This document shows, piece after piece, positions 1-7,324 of a DNA stretch of 64,000 nucleotides. The stretch's first letter is position 1, and every line of letters starts with the position of its first letter. The translations under genes were made by a program, and so were the position numbers. The notes below the pieces were generated by a model. That model worked only from the letters and a program-made list of their open reading frames with translations. It did not search any database and was not told the DNA's origin. Source of the stretch: Exiguobacterium undae DSM 14481 (lineage in GTDB: Bacteria > Bacillota > Bacilli > Exiguobacteriales > Exiguobacteriaceae); NCBI RefSeq assembly GCF_000620805.1, contig NZ_KK211187.1, positions 114,894-178,893 on the forward strand, in the 5' to 3' direction.

Positions 1-85
1 AAATTTAAGGAATGAAACCGATAATTATTGTGAAATGCTATCTTTTATTAGTATAGAAATTAACTTAAGAATCGGGGGAAATAAC

Positions 86-568
86 GTGTTACCTATTTCT
101 ATTTCAGAGTTAGACCGTATTAAAGCAGAGTGTAATGCAATGGTGAATAAAAGAGCATCGGCTTCAGCCGCAGCAGCGGTTGTCCCCATTCCCGGAGCAG
201 ATGTAGGAGCAGATGTCGTCATCATGATGGAGCTTCTTCCCGCAATTAATCGAAAGTTTGGATTATCCCCTGAGCAGATTGAACAGCTCGATTCTGAAAT
301 AAAAGGAAGACTCGCGATTATTATTTCTTCAGTCGGTAGCGAACTAGTAGGTAAGTACATTACAAAAACAGTAGTGGCACAGTTACTGAAAAAAATGGGT
401 GCTAAAATGGCAATTAAACAGGTCACAAAGTACGTTCCTTTTGTAGGTCAGGCCGTCTCGGCCGGAATTAGTTTTGGTGCGATGAAATATTTAGGAAATG
501 CACACATCGAAGAATGTTATGCAGTATGTAAAAGATCCATTGAATCCAAGCAGTATCAAGAAGTATGA
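86..568 (+). CDS. DUF697-like small protein
   Basis: A 160-residue protein of unknown function. The PIPGADVGADVV segment, the helical middle and the late VPFVGQAVSAGISFGAMKYLG stretch resemble the DUF697 domain, which normally sits at the C-terminus of GTPases or in membrane-associated proteins. Here no GTPase domain is present, so it is a stand-alone copy. Two glycine/alanine-rich hydrophobic stretches suggest membrane contact (inference). GTG 86 is chosen because a gggggaa ribosome site lies at 74-80; the in-frame ATG at 35 has no ribosome site. The nearby genes are AT-rich orphans, so context gives no function. Confidence 0.6.
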   Translation: MLPISISELDRIKAECNAMVNKRASASAAAAVVPIPGADVGADVVIMMELLPAINRKFGLSPEQIEQLDSEIKGRLAIIISSVGSELVGKYITKTVVAQLLKKMGAKMAIKQVTKYVPFVGQAVSAGISFGAMKYLGNAHIEECYAVCKRSIESKQYQEV

Positions 569-671
569 ATTGGAGAGATGATGTGATTTATAGCGATCAC
601 ACCATAACTCAAGTTTAGGTATGTTCTCTATGCTAGAGATTTAATGATACATAGTTAAGGAGATTGTAAAG

Positions 672-1265
672 ATGAAAAAAATAGTTATAAATATATTTGC
701 GCTTTTGGTGATTCTCGGAGTAATCGGTGCGGGAGCTGTTTTCTATTTCAAGCCTTCTTTCATTTCAACAACTCAAAGCTCTGATACCGCTTTAGTAAAA
801 GAACGGTTGGTAGAATTATCTGAATGGACTACTTTGAAATATGAGTACAGCAAGGTAATAATCAGTCGAAGCAGTAAAAATGTACCTTTGATTGATCTTA
901 AATTAGCTGAAGCAATCAAGTTAATTGAATACGATGGTTATTTGAAAGCAGGTACAGATTTATCTAAGCTACAACTGTCTTATAACGAGACAACAAAGCA
1001 ATTATTAGTTAAGGTACCGAATTCAAAGATACTTGATAACGTAGCAGATACAGACACAGCAAAGGTAACGGATGTTAAAGGTGATCTATTTTCAGATTAT
1101 CAATCGCAACAAATTTTTGATGATATCAACAAAGAAAAAAATAAAATTGAAAAGAAAAAAATCGAGCAAGGATTTTTAGAAGAGGCAGATGAAAGAATTC
1201 AAAAATTATTAACGTCTTTCCTTAAGACAAATGGATATAGTAAAGTAACAATCGAATTTTATTAA
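672..1265 (+). CDS. DUF4230 family membrane-anchored protein
   Basis: A 197-residue protein with one N-terminal transmembrane segment (about residues 5-27) followed by a lysine-rich extracytoplasmic or anchored domain. The pattern of an early YEYSKVIISRS stretch, a central IEYDGYLKAGTDLS motif and a C-terminal basic helix (EKNKIEKKKIEQG) ending in a short beta segment fits the DUF4230 family, whose role is unknown. The ribosome site is aaggag at 657-662. A strong terminator follows at 1278, so it is probably monocistronic. Confidence 0.65.
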   Translation: MKKIVINIFALLVILGVIGAGAVFYFKPSFISTTQSSDTALVKERLVELSEWTTLKYEYSKVIISRSSKNVPLIDLKLAEAIKLIEYDGYLKAGTDLSKLQLSYNETTKQLLVKVPNSKILDNVADTDTAKVTDVKGDLFSDYQSQQIFDDINKEKNKIEKKKIEQGFLEEADERIQKLLTSFLKTNGYSKVTIEFY

Positions 1266-1277
1266 ATGAATTATGCA

Positions 1278-1310
1278 AGACGATCATGTGTTAGATGATC
1301 GTCTTTTTTA
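1278..1310 (+). terminator. Intrinsic terminator after DUF4230 gene
   Basis: A 10-bp perfect stem (AGACGATCAT with ATGATCGTCT, 1278-1287 and 1295-1304), a 7-nt loop, then TTTTTT. Confidence 0.85.
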
Positions 1311-1658
1311 AACGATGAATAGAAATAACGCAACAAGAGAAATCTCTTATTCATAATCAATAAGGTTAGTAGAAAATTTCTCATCCTTGGAGAAAATCCT
1401 TCGATGGTACAATCAGTCCTCCAGTATATTTTTGCTTAAAAAGAAGCATCTAGTAACATTCCTTGAGCGAGAAAAATTGTTCAACTGCAACATAATCTAT
1501 CTGCTTCAAAAGGAGAATTACCAATGAATATCTCGAATGAGCTCCACAAATTGTAGAGAGAAGAATTAGATAATTCGAAACTACCGGGTAATAAAAGGAG
1601 TAGTTTTCTCAGCAAAAAACTATTAAAAACAAAACAAACACTGTACTGGAGGTCGCTC
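1311..1658 (+). other. Intergenic stretch with a 10-codon ORF, possible gene remnant
   Basis: No full gene is visible. At 1524 an ATG with a good ribosome site (aaggag at 1509) opens only ten codons before TAG. The frame stays open beyond this stop and runs in frame into the next gene at 1659. This looks like a decayed 5' part of a gene or a short leader peptide; the sequence cannot tell which. Confidence 0.35.
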
Positions 1659-2102
1659 ATGAACTGGAATGAACTAAAAGAGGAATCAGAAATTAGGGAA
1701 TTACTTGAGGACTTTGGTTATTTTCATGACGGGTGTTTGAAGGAAATGCATATGTGGACCGAAACGTATATTGATGAGAATCTGACGATGGCTGCTCCAA
1801 GCGGATTAGATACAAACGTCAAACTGTTATTTCAACGTCAGTTCAAAAACCCGTCTGCGATTGAATTATGGTTTGAAGGTGTAACAGGAATTCATATCCT
1901 TCCGACACCAGAAAATTTCCCCTCGATACTTTTTGAGGCTGTCATTTTAAAACAGCATGATACTTATTACTGGTCAGATGATGTTGATTTTGATCCGAGC
2001 ACTATTGAACAGAACGTAAGTTGGATATCAGCTAAAAAACTTAGATGGAGAGAAAGAAATGATTGGATGGGAAAACAGCATCGATATGGGAGTAAGGGAT
2101 AA
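1659..2102 (+). CDS. Hypothetical protein, possibly immunity-like
   Basis: An acidic, tryptophan-rich soluble protein of 147 residues. The opening FGYFHDGCLKEM segment, with an aromatic-His-Asp motif, and the alternating beta-strand pattern recall small immunity-protein families such as Imm50-like proteins, but the match is weak and no toxin gene is adjacent. The ribosome site is tggagg at 1646-1651. The C-terminus is basic (RWRERNDW...KQHR). AT-rich composition and isolation suggest accessory DNA (inference). Function not recognised. Confidence 0.6.
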   Translation: MNWNELKEESEIRELLEDFGYFHDGCLKEMHMWTETYIDENLTMAAPSGLDTNVKLLFQRQFKNPSAIELWFEGVTGIHILPTPENFPSILFEAVILKQHDTYYWSDDVDFDPSTIEQNVSWISAKKLRWRERNDWMGKQHRYGSKG

Positions 2103-2215
2103 AAATGAAGTACCTTTTGTTTTAGGGTTTCATCAATTACATTTAGGTCATATTCAAAATCAATACTAAATAAAAAGTCCACTTGAAAAAATAACCGGTG
2201 AGGTGAGAAGACATC

Positions 2216-2569
2216 ATGTCATGGAAACACCAGATGTATTTACATATTTATGCTCAGCATACCAATCATCAGGAGTCCTTTATTGTTGGCAATAAACAAG
2301 CATTATTGAAATTAAGAGATCTGATCGATGAAGCGCTGGTTGAAACTACAGCTGCTGAAGGCGGCTTTTTCTCATCAGATGATGAAGGGTACGAAGTTTA
2401 CATTGGTCTGGTCAAAAATGAGGAAGTGTTTCAGTCATTGGAAATGCCCTATACGGAGCAGTTTGGGGATTGGAATGATCAAAGACATTTTATCAACTTG
2501 AAAAATGATCCTAATGCACCTTATGATCCGATCATTCTTTTCAAAGAAACGAAGCAAGCAGAAGAATGA
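2216..2569 (+). CDS. Hypothetical acidic protein, 117 aa
   Basis: A small acidic cytoplasmic protein without signal or membrane segment. The N-terminal half (MYLHIYAQHT..ESFIVGNKQALLKLRDLIDEAL) looks like a beta strand, then a helix that follows a short glycine-containing turn; the second half carries a DDEGYEVYIGLV strand. I do not recognise the family. The ribosome site is ggtgaggtgag upstream of ATG 2216. A terminator overlaps its stop codon region. Confidence 0.65.
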   Translation: MSWKHQMYLHIYAQHTNHQESFIVGNKQALLKLRDLIDEALVETTAAEGGFFSSDDEGYEVYIGLVKNEEVFQSLEMPYTEQFGDWNDQRHFINLKNDPNAPYDPIILFKETKQAEE

Positions 2570-2591
2570 CACGTATTCTTCTGCTTTTTTC
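2557..2591 (+). terminator. Terminator overlapping the end of the 117-aa gene
   Basis: An 11-bp stem (AGCAGAAGAAT with ATTCTTCTGCT, 2557-2567 and 2575-2585), a 7-nt loop and TTTTTT. The left arm lies in the last codons of the gene at 2216. Confidence 0.85.
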
Positions 2592-2606
2592 TTAACTAAA
2601 ATGGAC

Positions 2607-2957
2607 TTAACAGGCACAAATCATCAAATGATTGCCGTCGAGATCTTTAAAATTGAACCAGTGACCGTGTTCAATTTCTGTCGTCAATTCGATGCCTTTG
2701 TTTTTCATATATGTATAAGATTGTTCGATATTATTTGTATTAAAATGAAAAAGTGGTGTACTGAGAATGTTGTCTTTTGAAAAAATTTTACTGTCTAATA
2801 CGATGTCTACACCATTCATCGGAATGACGTACAGGTGACCAAACAAAATCTCACCGTCGGATGGTAAGCCGAGCAGATCACAGTACCAATCCCGGGATTT
2901 TTCGACGTTGCTGACGGGAATGAAGATGGTCCCGACCTGATTTGAAATCGGATTCAT
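2607..2957 (-). CDS. VOC family protein (glyoxalase/dioxygenase fold)
   Basis: A 116-residue single vicinal-oxygen-chelate domain. Features seen: an opening VGTIFIPVSNVEKSRDWYCDLLGL strand-helix typical of VOC proteins, a central IVLDSK strand, and the closing HWFNFKDLDGNHLMIC motif, in which the DxDGN turn precedes the final strand. Such proteins act on small molecules as lyases, dioxygenases or drug-binding proteins; the substrate cannot be read from the sequence. The aaggagg ribosome site lies just upstream of the start. It is followed 11 bp upstream by another minus-strand gene and is probably co-transcribed with it. Confidence 0.8.
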   Translation of the reverse strand: MNPISNQVGTIFIPVSNVEKSRDWYCDLLGLPSDGEILFGHLYVIPMNGVDIVLDSKIFSKDNILSTPLFHFNTNNIEQSYTYMKNKGIELTTEIEHGHWFNFKDLDGNHLMICAC

Positions 2958-2968
2958 AAAGAACCTCC

Positions 2969-3337
2969 TTATTTTGAAAGCACTATACCATCTAAATAGT
3001 TCCGCTCATTTGAAAAATATTCGTTTGCAATCAAGTCACTCGAAACTAAATATGTTCCGTATAGTTCGCCCCGCTTGATGCCAAAGTAACATGTGTTCGG
3101 AGCTAACAGACTGGTTTGTTTCTTGAGGTTTTCCGGTGAGAGTTCAATCCAGTTCAATTCGTTTTCTGCAAGAGGAATGCGCGCCGCAAAAATGGAATGA
3201 TCTTTGTGAATGGAGACAATCGGGTCTTTGGTCTTTAATAAGCCAGGATTGACATGGGCTAAAATTGGGTCAGCACACGTTGCAATAAATTCACCAATCG
3301 TAGTAGATTCAGATGCCCGCATTAATTCATAAATCAT
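2969..3337 (-). CDS. Hypothetical protein, 122 aa
   Basis: A soluble 122-residue protein with no recognised domain. It contains a helix-rich N-terminus (MIYELMRASESTTIGEFIATCADP) and a C-terminal half with IKRGELYGTYLVSSDLIANEYF, reminiscent of small protein-interaction or immunity proteins, but I cannot assign it. A strong aaggagg site precedes the ATG. It lies upstream of the VOC gene with an 11-bp gap, so the two are probably one operon. Confidence 0.65.
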   Translation of the reverse strand: MIYELMRASESTTIGEFIATCADPILAHVNPGLLKTKDPIVSIHKDHSIFAARIPLAENELNWIELSPENLKKQTSLLAPNTCYFGIKRGELYGTYLVSSDLIANEYFSNERNYLDGIVLSK

Positions 3338-3362
3338 GGCGTTGCCTCCTTCTACATAATGG

Positions 3363-3518
3363 TCATTCTACCTTCTTCTTTTTCGTTAACATGGCTACAA
3401 CTGCACCCAAAGTCACTGTAATCATACCGATAAAACCTTGTGGGATGTGTCCGTACAACAACATGAAAATACCGGCACTGCTTAACACTACACCTGATCC
3501 AATCAAAACTTCTCTCAT
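3363..3518 (-). CDS. Small two-helix membrane protein, 51 aa
   Basis: A 51-codon ORF below usual gene-calling limits. It starts MREVLIGSGVVLSSAGIFML, has a short polar turn (YGHIPQ), then a second hydrophobic helix (GFIGMITVTLGAVVAML) and ends in a basic KKKK tail, the expected topology for a bacterial small hairpin membrane protein with both ends inside. The gaaagaag site upstream of the ATG is a modest ribosome site. It is read in a different frame from a longer, cysteine-rich overlapping ORF that has no protein-like character. Function unknown. Confidence 0.65.
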   Translation of the reverse strand: MREVLIGSGVVLSSAGIFMLLYGHIPQGFIGMITVTLGAVVAMLTKKKKVE

Positions 3519-3673
3519 TGGAAACTTCTTTCGAAATCAAAATGTATATTTCCTTCACTATAATGAATATTTTTATCAAACAGCAATGAGCCGATTTATA
3601 AAGATAAGTCATGAAAAATACAGAAATGAGTGTCCACCTACATCAAAATTTCTCCTTATGTATGTTAAAAATC

Positions 3674-3721
3674 AAAAACACATGTCGAATGGACAGTGGA
3701 GTCAGTTCAACATGTGTTTTT
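3674..3721 (-). terminator. Terminator of the nuclease/80-aa protein operon
   Basis: A long inverted repeat: AAAAACACATGT at 3674-3685 and ACATGTGTTTTT at 3710-3721, with partly paired inner arms. On the minus strand it ends in a T run just beyond the 80-aa gene. Confidence 0.75.
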
Positions 3722-3740
3722 GTGGAAATTTCAATTCTTG

Positions 3741-3983
3741 TTATGTCCGTTCTAGCACCGTCGCGAGCATCCGATGCACGACTTCGTGATCGCGGACATC
3801 ATGCAGCTGATAATCCTTGCCGGGTAATGTGTAAACGTCGGTTGAGCCGACGTAGGAGATGGCGAGTTCGAGTGTGCCGTCTTCCTGACAGGTCGTTCGT
3901 AATTCCAGTTCGCCGCTGATGACGCCGACTTCATTCGTCATCACACCGTGCGTGGCGGTAAACGTAGAGGTTTTCGTTTCCAT
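3741..3983 (-). CDS. Hypothetical 80-aa protein downstream of secreted nuclease
   Basis: A small cytoplasmic-type protein without signal peptide, mostly predicted beta (SGELELRTTCQEDGTLELAISYVGS) with an acidic and histidine-rich C-terminal helix (HDVRDHEVVHRMLATVLE). It has an aaggag site and begins 15 bp after the stop of the secreted HNH nuclease gene, with a shared terminator behind it, so the two are very likely one operon. A nuclease inhibitor or immunity role is possible from position alone and is unproven; the family is not recognised. Confidence 0.65.
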   Translation of the reverse strand: METKTSTFTATHGVMTNEVGVISGELELRTTCQEDGTLELAISYVGSTDVYTLPGKDYQLHDVRDHEVVHRMLATVLERT

Positions 3984-3998
3984 CGAATCGACTCCTTC

Positions 3999-4631
3999 TT
4001 AGTATGTACAGGTGTTCAACATCGTTTGCAGTGCTGTTTTTTCAGAGGATTGGAGACTTAAGCCCCAACGACTTTTCGTGTTGATCCACATCTTCGAGTA
4101 AGCACAGCTTGCGCCGGCACGGGTTGGTTTCCATGTCGATGGATCCTGGTCACCCTTTGAACGGTTCGAGCTTGCGGAGACGGCAATCAATTGCGGACCG
4201 TTGAGGTCGTTTGCGAATGCCTGACGTGTCGTTGTCGTCCAGCTGCTTGCACCTGAACGCCATGCTTCCGCGAGCGGCACGACATGATCGATGTCGAGAT
4301 CGGACGGGTTCGTGAATGTCAGTCCATCATAATAACTGTACCATGAGCCGGACGTGACCGGACAGTTGCCGACGTAAGAATCCGCATCGCGTTTCAAGAC
4401 GACTTGACGGGTATCACAGCCGCTTCCTTGGCTGCTCCAATGGGGGAAGAGATCACGGGAGTAACCGGTCATCGTACTTTCGGTCTTGACTGTCAGTGCG
4501 TTGAGCTCAGATTGAGCCGTCGCTTTTGACGGAATGCCGGACGGTAGTGCGGAAACGGGTGAGAGGTCGAACTGAAACGCAGTGAGAAACAAAACAAACG
4601 ATACGGCGAGTAGCTTGATTTTCTGGAACAT
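3999..4631 (-). CDS. Secreted HNH endonuclease (DUF1524 / GmrSD C-terminal-like)
   Basis: A 210-residue exported protein. Residues 1-28 form a Sec signal peptide (MFQKIK, then a long hydrophobic core, then a PVSALP cleavage region). The mature part has the DLDIDHVVPLAEAWRSG motif followed by FANDLNGPQLIAVSASSNRSKGDQDP, the His-metal finger arrangement of secreted DUF1524 nucleases: the DHV histidine is the likely general base and the NRSKGD asparagine a conserved helix residue. Four cysteines probably form disulfides. It likely degrades extracellular DNA for nutrients or competition. The ribosome site is gaggaggc. Confidence 0.88.
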   Translation of the reverse strand: MFQKIKLLAVSFVLFLTAFQFDLSPVSALPSGIPSKATAQSELNALTVKTESTMTGYSRDLFPHWSSQGSGCDTRQVVLKRDADSYVGNCPVTSGSWYSYYDGLTFTNPSDLDIDHVVPLAEAWRSGASSWTTTTRQAFANDLNGPQLIAVSASSNRSKGDQDPSTWKPTRAGASCAYSKMWINTKSRWGLSLQSSEKTALQTMLNTCTY

Positions 4632-4716
4632 GAACTGCCTCCTCTTATGTAAGTGTGATGAGAGAATCCTCTCAACTCACTCAGTATGCCATCGAATATT
4701 TTGGATAGGGTTAAAA

Positions 4717-4730
4717 TAATGTAAACATTA
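4717..4730. promoter_or_regulatory. Perfect 14-bp palindrome upstream of the nuclease gene
   Basis: TAATGTAAACATTA is a perfect palindrome about 86 bp upstream of the nuclease start. It has the shape of a repressor or activator operator, but I cannot match it to a known regulator. Confidence 0.4.
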
Positions 4731-4874
4731 CAAAAGTTGAATATTTTTTACCGGAAATATTTTTTGGGAATTAAGCCTAAAGTAACAGAGAAATAAATTA
4801 CTTAAAAATTAAAATCAATATCGGATAAAAACGAAGTGAATGATTTAAAATTACAGAGATTTTTAACATAAAAA

Positions 4875-4899
4875 AAAGCATCCGATCATAGGATGCTTT
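4875..4899 (-). terminator. Terminator after the 84-aa membrane protein
   Basis: AAAGCATCC and GGATGCTTT arms with a 7-nt loop; read on the minus strand it is followed by a T run (the A run at 4871-4877 on the plus strand). Confidence 0.85.
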
Positions 4900-4901
4900 G
4901 G

Positions 4902-5156
4902 TTACAGACTTTTATCGTGTGCTGATCGTTTTTTGAAAAAATGGACGACTAAAAAAACTAGAACAATATTTGATAAAAATCCAAACGAATCAAAGAAAGC
5001 ATCTAAGAGCGGCATTTTTTCCAGTGAAATGCGTATAAAAAACAAAGCAATCGAGCTTACGAACACTACCAGAAGGATGGCAAGAAGAGAACGATTGGTA
5101 AAAATCAAGCCGAGAACCAGGAAGACTGACACGAGACCGATGATTTGAGTCACCAT
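4902..5156 (-). CDS. Small membrane protein, 84 aa
   Basis: Three hydrophobic segments (MVTQIIGLVSVFLVLGLIF, LLAILLVVFVSSIALFFI and FGFLSNIVLVFLVVHFF) with a basic tail indicate a small integral membrane protein. The start is placed at 5156 because AGGTG lies five bases upstream; the longer in-frame ORF to 5225 adds a polar extension without a ribosome site. It resembles the many YoaI/YtpI-like small Bacillales membrane proteins but no family could be assigned. Its terminator stands at 4875. Confidence 0.65.
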   Translation of the reverse strand: MVTQIIGLVSVFLVLGLIFTNRSLLAILLVVFVSSIALFFIRISLEKMPLLDAFFDSFGFLSNIVLVFLVVHFFKKRSAHDKSL

Positions 5157-5320
5157 GAGACACCTGCTTTCTGTTACATGATCTGTATGTATGATTTTTT
5201 CCTTAGTTGAACTTTTCTTAAACAAATTTCCAACGAATCTGTATCATCCAAGAAGGATAATGGGGAAATCTGGAACTTTACATAAGAAAAAACGTATGAA
5301 TAAAGGAAGGAGCTGAGGGG

Positions 5321-5539
5321 ATGAAAAAAGGATTACATACGTCCATTACACCAAGTTTTATTTTAGCAGGACTGCTCGTCTTGATGATCATGACACTTGT
5401 TTTTGTTCAACGTCATCTCAATACGGTTCAGATTGAATCCATTGTTGAGCAGGCAGACGAACGAGGTTTTGGCTACGAATTGGTGATCCATGAACCAATC
5501 ACGAACTCCTACAGTTTTAGAGCATTCGAACAGGAGTAA
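5321..5539 (+). CDS. Small single-pass membrane protein, 72 aa
   Basis: A 72-residue protein with one N-terminal transmembrane helix (about residues 11-29, SFILAGLLVLMIMTLVFVQ) and a polar external or cytoplasmic tail. The ribosome site aaggaaggag is strong. The next gene (TTG 5568) follows within 30 bp, so the two form a small membrane-protein operon. Function unknown. Confidence 0.65.
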   Translation: MKKGLHTSITPSFILAGLLVLMIMTLVFVQRHLNTVQIESIVEQADERGFGYELVIHEPITNSYSFRAFEQE

Positions 5540-5567
5540 CAAGAACCAAATCGAAAGGAGAAATCCG

Positions 5568-5747
5568 TTGAAAGCCATCAGTCTATTTTTACTGTTTTAT
5601 GCCGTCACGGTGATGATTATTTATATCGTGTCGATTTTTCTGCCGGTCGCGCTAAATTTCATCGTCTACTTTTCCATCGCGTTGCTGATTGTTCTTGTCG
5701 GTTATCTGATCAAACATTATTTATTCAGTTCACGGGCGAAGAATTGA
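5568..5747 (+). CDS. Small two-helix membrane protein, 59 aa
   Basis: Two hydrophobic segments (ISLFLLFYAVTVMIIYIVSIFL and VALNFIVYFSIALLIVLVGYLI) and a basic tail. Start taken as TTG 5568 because AAAGGAG ends seven bases upstream (5554-5560) and because the longer ORF begins inside the preceding gene with a polar, non-membrane extension. Co-transcribed with the 72-aa gene. Function unknown. Confidence 0.6.
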   Translation: MKAISLFLLFYAVTVMIIYIVSIFLPVALNFIVYFSIALLIVLVGYLIKHYLFSSRAKN

Positions 5748-5783
5748 ACTCTGTCAGCGAAGCTGATTCAAATCTTGTATAGT

Positions 5784-5828
5784 AAAGGGGTACCTCTGTT
5801 CGATTTGGACAGGAGGCACTCCTTTTTT
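5784..5828 (+). terminator. Terminator after small membrane protein pair
   Basis: A long stem formed by AAAGGGGTACCTCTGTT and GACAGGAGGCACTCCTTT using several G-U pairs, followed by T residues; it separates the membrane-protein pair from the DUF4317 gene. Confidence 0.7.
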
Positions 5829-5872
5829 AGGAGCCACGAGGAATTCAAACGTCAAGGAGCTGAGACCGTACC

Positions 5873-7069
5873 ATGAACAAACAAGACATAAGTGATATCC
5901 GTCGCCATTTTAAGGTCGACTCGGAACTACTTAAAATCAACGAAATTTATAATGTATATATCCGCAAGGAAACGAGTGAAATCTTCTATGAGGAAAGCCG
6001 GCCGTTCGCCTTTCTTGAACTCGAGCAACAGGAATTGTTCCTCGCGAACTTCAAGAAAGTCCTGACCGGGAAACTCGACATCAAGCTGTTTGAGGTCAAG
6101 TTCCAGCAGCCTGAAGAAGGCGCGACCGGACATACGCAACAACTGTTGTACGAAGGCCTGTACACGGAAGAGACGGAAGACTGGACGGAACAGATGCAAC
6201 AGATTGCGCTGAAGATGGTCCAAGACGTGCAGTACGAAAACGATATCGTCGTCACGTTCATCCGGGGACAGTATTACAAGACGACGAAACGGCAGGCGGA
6301 CGAGACGGAAGTGGATAAGAACGATGAAGTCTATACGACCCCGTTTATTCTGAGCAGTCTCAACCAGACGGAACTGCCGAAACAGTCGCTTGTCTTTGAC
6401 TATGTCGATCTCGAGTTCAAGTCGAACCTGCTGATCAATCCGGTCATCAAACTGGCGTCACCAATTGGCGGCTTTTTATTTCCGTGCTTCACGGATAATG
6501 CGGCGGACGTCAACCGTGTCCTTTACACAGCAAGCAAACCGAATAAACCGGACCTGCTGTTCATTGAAAACGTCCTGAACGGTGATCAAATCGTGACGGC
6601 GGAAGAAGACAAAGCGGTATTTGAAGAGATTGTCAAACTGGTCATCGGCGAATCAGTCGATTCAAAAACGCTCGCGGGTGTCTATGAGGAAGTCAATCAC
6701 CTGCTCGTCGTTGAGGACGAAAAGGAAGACGAGCCGGAAGATATTCCGATGCTGGACGTCAAAGAAGTCGAACGGGTCTTAAAAGCGAGCGGCATCGAAG
6801 ACGTCAGTACGGAACAGGTCGAACGGGCCTTCAAGACAGTCATCGATGATACGACGTACGAAATGAAGGCGAGTAACATCGTCCCGAACTATGAAGCGAA
6901 ATCAATTAAAATCAATACGAAAGTCGCAAATATCTCCGTCAGTGCCCAAGACTTGAAGTACATTAAGCAGGTCAATTACAACGGCAAACAATGTCTGTTG
7001 ATTGAAGTCGAGGAAGACACGGTCATCGACGGGTTCACGCTCGTTTCAGAAGAAAATATCTTAAGCTAA
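5873..7069 (+). CDS. DUF4317 family protein
   Basis: A 398-residue acidic cytoplasmic protein. The opening MNKQDISDIRRHFKVDSELLKINEIYNVYI and later FILSSLNQTELPKQSLVFDYVDLEFKS segments are characteristic of the DUF4317 family found widely in Firmicutes, with no known function. A linker with acidic repeats (EDEKEDEPED, near residue 285) separates the main domain from a C-terminal beta-rich region. Length is normal for the family. It is flanked by terminators on both sides and so is transcribed alone. Confidence 0.85.
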   Translation: MNKQDISDIRRHFKVDSELLKINEIYNVYIRKETSEIFYEESRPFAFLELEQQELFLANFKKVLTGKLDIKLFEVKFQQPEEGATGHTQQLLYEGLYTEETEDWTEQMQQIALKMVQDVQYENDIVVTFIRGQYYKTTKRQADETEVDKNDEVYTTPFILSSLNQTELPKQSLVFDYVDLEFKSNLLINPVIKLASPIGGFLFPCFTDNAADVNRVLYTASKPNKPDLLFIENVLNGDQIVTAEEDKAVFEEIVKLVIGESVDSKTLAGVYEEVNHLLVVEDEKEDEPEDIPMLDVKEVERVLKASGIEDVSTEQVERAFKTVIDDTTYEMKASNIVPNYEAKSIKINTKVANISVSAQDLKYIKQVNYNGKQCLLIEVEEDTVIDGFTLVSEENILS

Positions 7070-7072
7070 TTC

Positions 7073-7137
7073 AAAAAAGCCACTCGTTTCACGTCATTCC
7101 GACAAGGAAAACACGTGAAAGACAAGTGGCTTTTTTT
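7073..7137 (+). terminator. Terminator after DUF4317 gene
   Basis: AAAAAAGCCACT and AGTGGCTTTTTTT arms with an inner TTTCACG/CGTGAAA stem. Confidence 0.85.
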
Positions 7138-7188
7138 GAATCATCCAGAATGATTGATTAATCGGATAAAGATGCGTATGATTGGTTT

Positions 7189-7202
7189 TGTAAGCGGTCT
7201 CT
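7189..7202 (+). promoter_or_regulatory. cre-like site 1 upstream of esterase/GH3 operon
   Basis: TGTAAGCGGTCTCT matches most of the catabolite-responsive-element consensus TGNAANCGNWNNCA. It lies 136 bp upstream of the esterase start. Confidence 0.4.
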
Positions 7203-7242
7203 TTTAAAAACAAAGGACACCCAAAATTTTTTTAACGATTTA

Positions 7243-7256
7243 CGAAAGCGGTTTCG
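7243..7256 (+). promoter_or_regulatory. cre-like palindrome upstream of esterase/GH3 operon
   Basis: CGAAAGCGGTTTCG is a near-perfect dyad and differs from the cre consensus at the outer bases. It suits CcpA or another LacI-family regulator and fits a carbohydrate-utilisation operon. Confidence 0.55.
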
Positions 7257-7324
7257 ATACTTATTTTTACAAATGAATGATCTCTTATAAGTGCGTAAAG
7301 AATTCGGTTAAAGGAGGCAGATTC

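Noticed and set aside
569-671. TGTGAT/ATCACA hairpin after the first gene
   Set aside because: It has no T run, so it is not called as a terminator; the element could be a chance palindrome.
3352-3612. An 86-codon minus-strand ORF rich in Cys and Tyr
   Set aside because: The 51-aa frame within it has clear membrane-protein character and a start site; the 86-codon frame has none.
3313-3919. Two plus-strand ORFs over the 3.3-3.9 kb region
   Set aside because: They cross a terminator and coding sequences on the opposite strand, and one is Arg-rich. No ribosome site was seen.
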